In this document: positions 4,981-5,519 of the stretch, one piece after another | Position numbering within the stretch: position 1 is the first letter of the stretch | How the letters are laid out: the number at the start of each line of letters is the position of its first letter | Assembly: GCA_905480065.1 (NCBI GenBank) | Contig: CAJQOV010000111.1 | Coordinates: 1 to 5,519, forward strand | Direction: 5' to 3' | From: an uncultured Gammaproteobacteria bacterium | Lineage (GTDB): Bacteria; Pseudomonadota; Gammaproteobacteria; UBA9214 | Length of the DNA stretch: 5,519 nucleotides | Program-made: the position numbers and the translations under genes | The notes under the pieces: model-generated | Told to the model about the DNA's origin: nothing | The model's database searches: none | The model's input: only the letters and a program-made list of their open reading frames with translations

Positions 4981-5519
4981 ATGCGCGAGCAGAAAGAGAA
5001 CCTGGCCACGGACGAAAAACACCAGACGGTCGGCAAGATCACCGTCGAGGACCCGCGCCTGCAGTGCCGCAGCGTCAACGTGTATTACGGTGACAAGCAG
5101 GCCATCAAGAACGTCTCCATCGATGTTGGCCGCAACGAGGTGATCGCCATGATCGGCCCGTCCGGCTGCGGCAAGTCCACCTTCCTGCGCTGCATGAACC
5201 GGATGAACGACATCATCGAGGGCTGCCGCGTCGATGGCAGTATCCGGCTCGATGGCACGGATGTGTATGACAAGGACACCGACGTAGTCACGCTGCGCGC
5301 CCAGGTCGGCATGGTATTCCAGCGCCCCAACCCGTTTCCGAAATCCGTCTATGAAAATGTTGCCTACGGTCCGCGCATACACGGTCTGTCCGAGAACAAG
5401 GTGGACCTGGACGAGATCGTGGAAACCAGCCTGCGCAAGGCGGGCCTGTGGGACGAAGTAAAAGACCGGCTGCACCAGCCTGGCACCGGCCTGTCCGGTG
5501 GCCAGCAACAACGCCTGTG
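4981..5519 (+). CDS. pstB: Phosphate ABC transporter ATPase PstB (cut by window edge)
   Basis: Encodes the first 179 residues of the cytoplasmic ATPase that powers phosphate import through PstCA. The gene runs off the right edge; E. coli PstB has 257 residues, so roughly 80-90 are missing. Visible elements are an aromatic residue for adenine stacking in VNVYYGDKQA (32-41), Walker A GPSGCGKST (59-67), the Q-loop MVFQRPNPFP (111-120) with Q114, and the ABC signature LSGGQQQR (171-178). RPNPFP and LHQPGTGLSGGQQQR are typical of PstB among ABC ATPases. Walker B, the D-loop and the switch histidine are outside the window. Start choice is between ATG 4981, which has GAGGAA 9 nt upstream, and in-frame GTG 4915, which would add 22 residues rich in Thr and Pro. 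I prefer the ATG because of its stronger ribosome binding site and because the GTG lies in a hairpin. Confidence 0.95.
   Translation, partial: MREQKENLATDEKHQTVGKITVEDPRLQCRSVNVYYGDKQAIKNVSIDVGRNEVIAMIGPSGCGKSTFLRCMNRMNDIIEGCRVDGSIRLDGTDVYDKDTDVVTLRAQVGMVFQRPNPFPKSVYENVAYGPRIHGLSENKVDLDEIVETSLRKAGLWDEVKDRLHQPGTGLSGGQQQRL

Noticed and set aside
4681..5511. Minus-strand open frame (276 codons) opposite pstA and pstB
   Set aside because: It crosses the boundary of two real genes on the other strand, including the PstB Walker A and signature motifs, and shows no family resemblance.

Overview
The window is a phosphate-starvation (Pho regulon) locus. In order it holds the 5' end of phoB (minus strand, cut by the left edge), phoU (minus strand), a short divergent control region, and then pstS, pstC, pstA and the first two thirds of pstB (plus strand, cut by the right edge). 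No mobile element, CRISPR array, tRNA or rRNA is visible. The protein sequences point to a proteobacterium, most likely a gammaproteobacterium: PhoU and the PhoB receiver closely resemble their E. coli counterparts from memory, and the base composition is moderately GC-rich by eye. The long forms of PstC and PstA, each with an extra N-terminal domain, resemble those of marine or sulfur-oxidising gammaproteobacteria and of alphaproteobacteria more than the short E. coli forms. I cannot name a genus.

Layout. Positions 1-168 encode the PhoB N-terminus up to its phosphoacceptor aspartate. Positions 203-922 encode PhoU, 34 nt upstream of phoB in the same direction. Positions 923-1108 are a compact bidirectional promoter with one recognisable two-unit Pho box facing each way, plus a perfect 7-1-7 palindrome overlapping the phoU-side box. 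pstS (1109-2143) is followed by a strong intrinsic terminator (2165-2203). Directly behind it lies pstC (2225-3607), with a TTG start and no visible Shine-Dalgarno sequence. pstA (3625-4899) and pstB (from 4981, or possibly from GTG 4915) follow closely, with a small hairpin in the pstA-pstB junction.

How it works together. PstS binds phosphate in the periplasm and delivers it to the PstC/PstA membrane channel, which is driven by the PstB ATPase. PhoU links transporter state to the PhoR/PhoB two-component system and keeps signalling off when phosphate is plentiful. Phosphorylated PhoB would bind the two Pho boxes and switch on both divergent units. The pstS-pstC terminator would let the binding protein be made in large excess over the membrane complex.

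This is a well-known system, and I see no new gene family. The points worth a second look are the divergent regulatory architecture, the attenuator-like region between pstS and pstC with a competing inverted repeat, the paired N-terminal extensions of both permeases, and the structured pstA-pstB junction with two candidate pstB starts.
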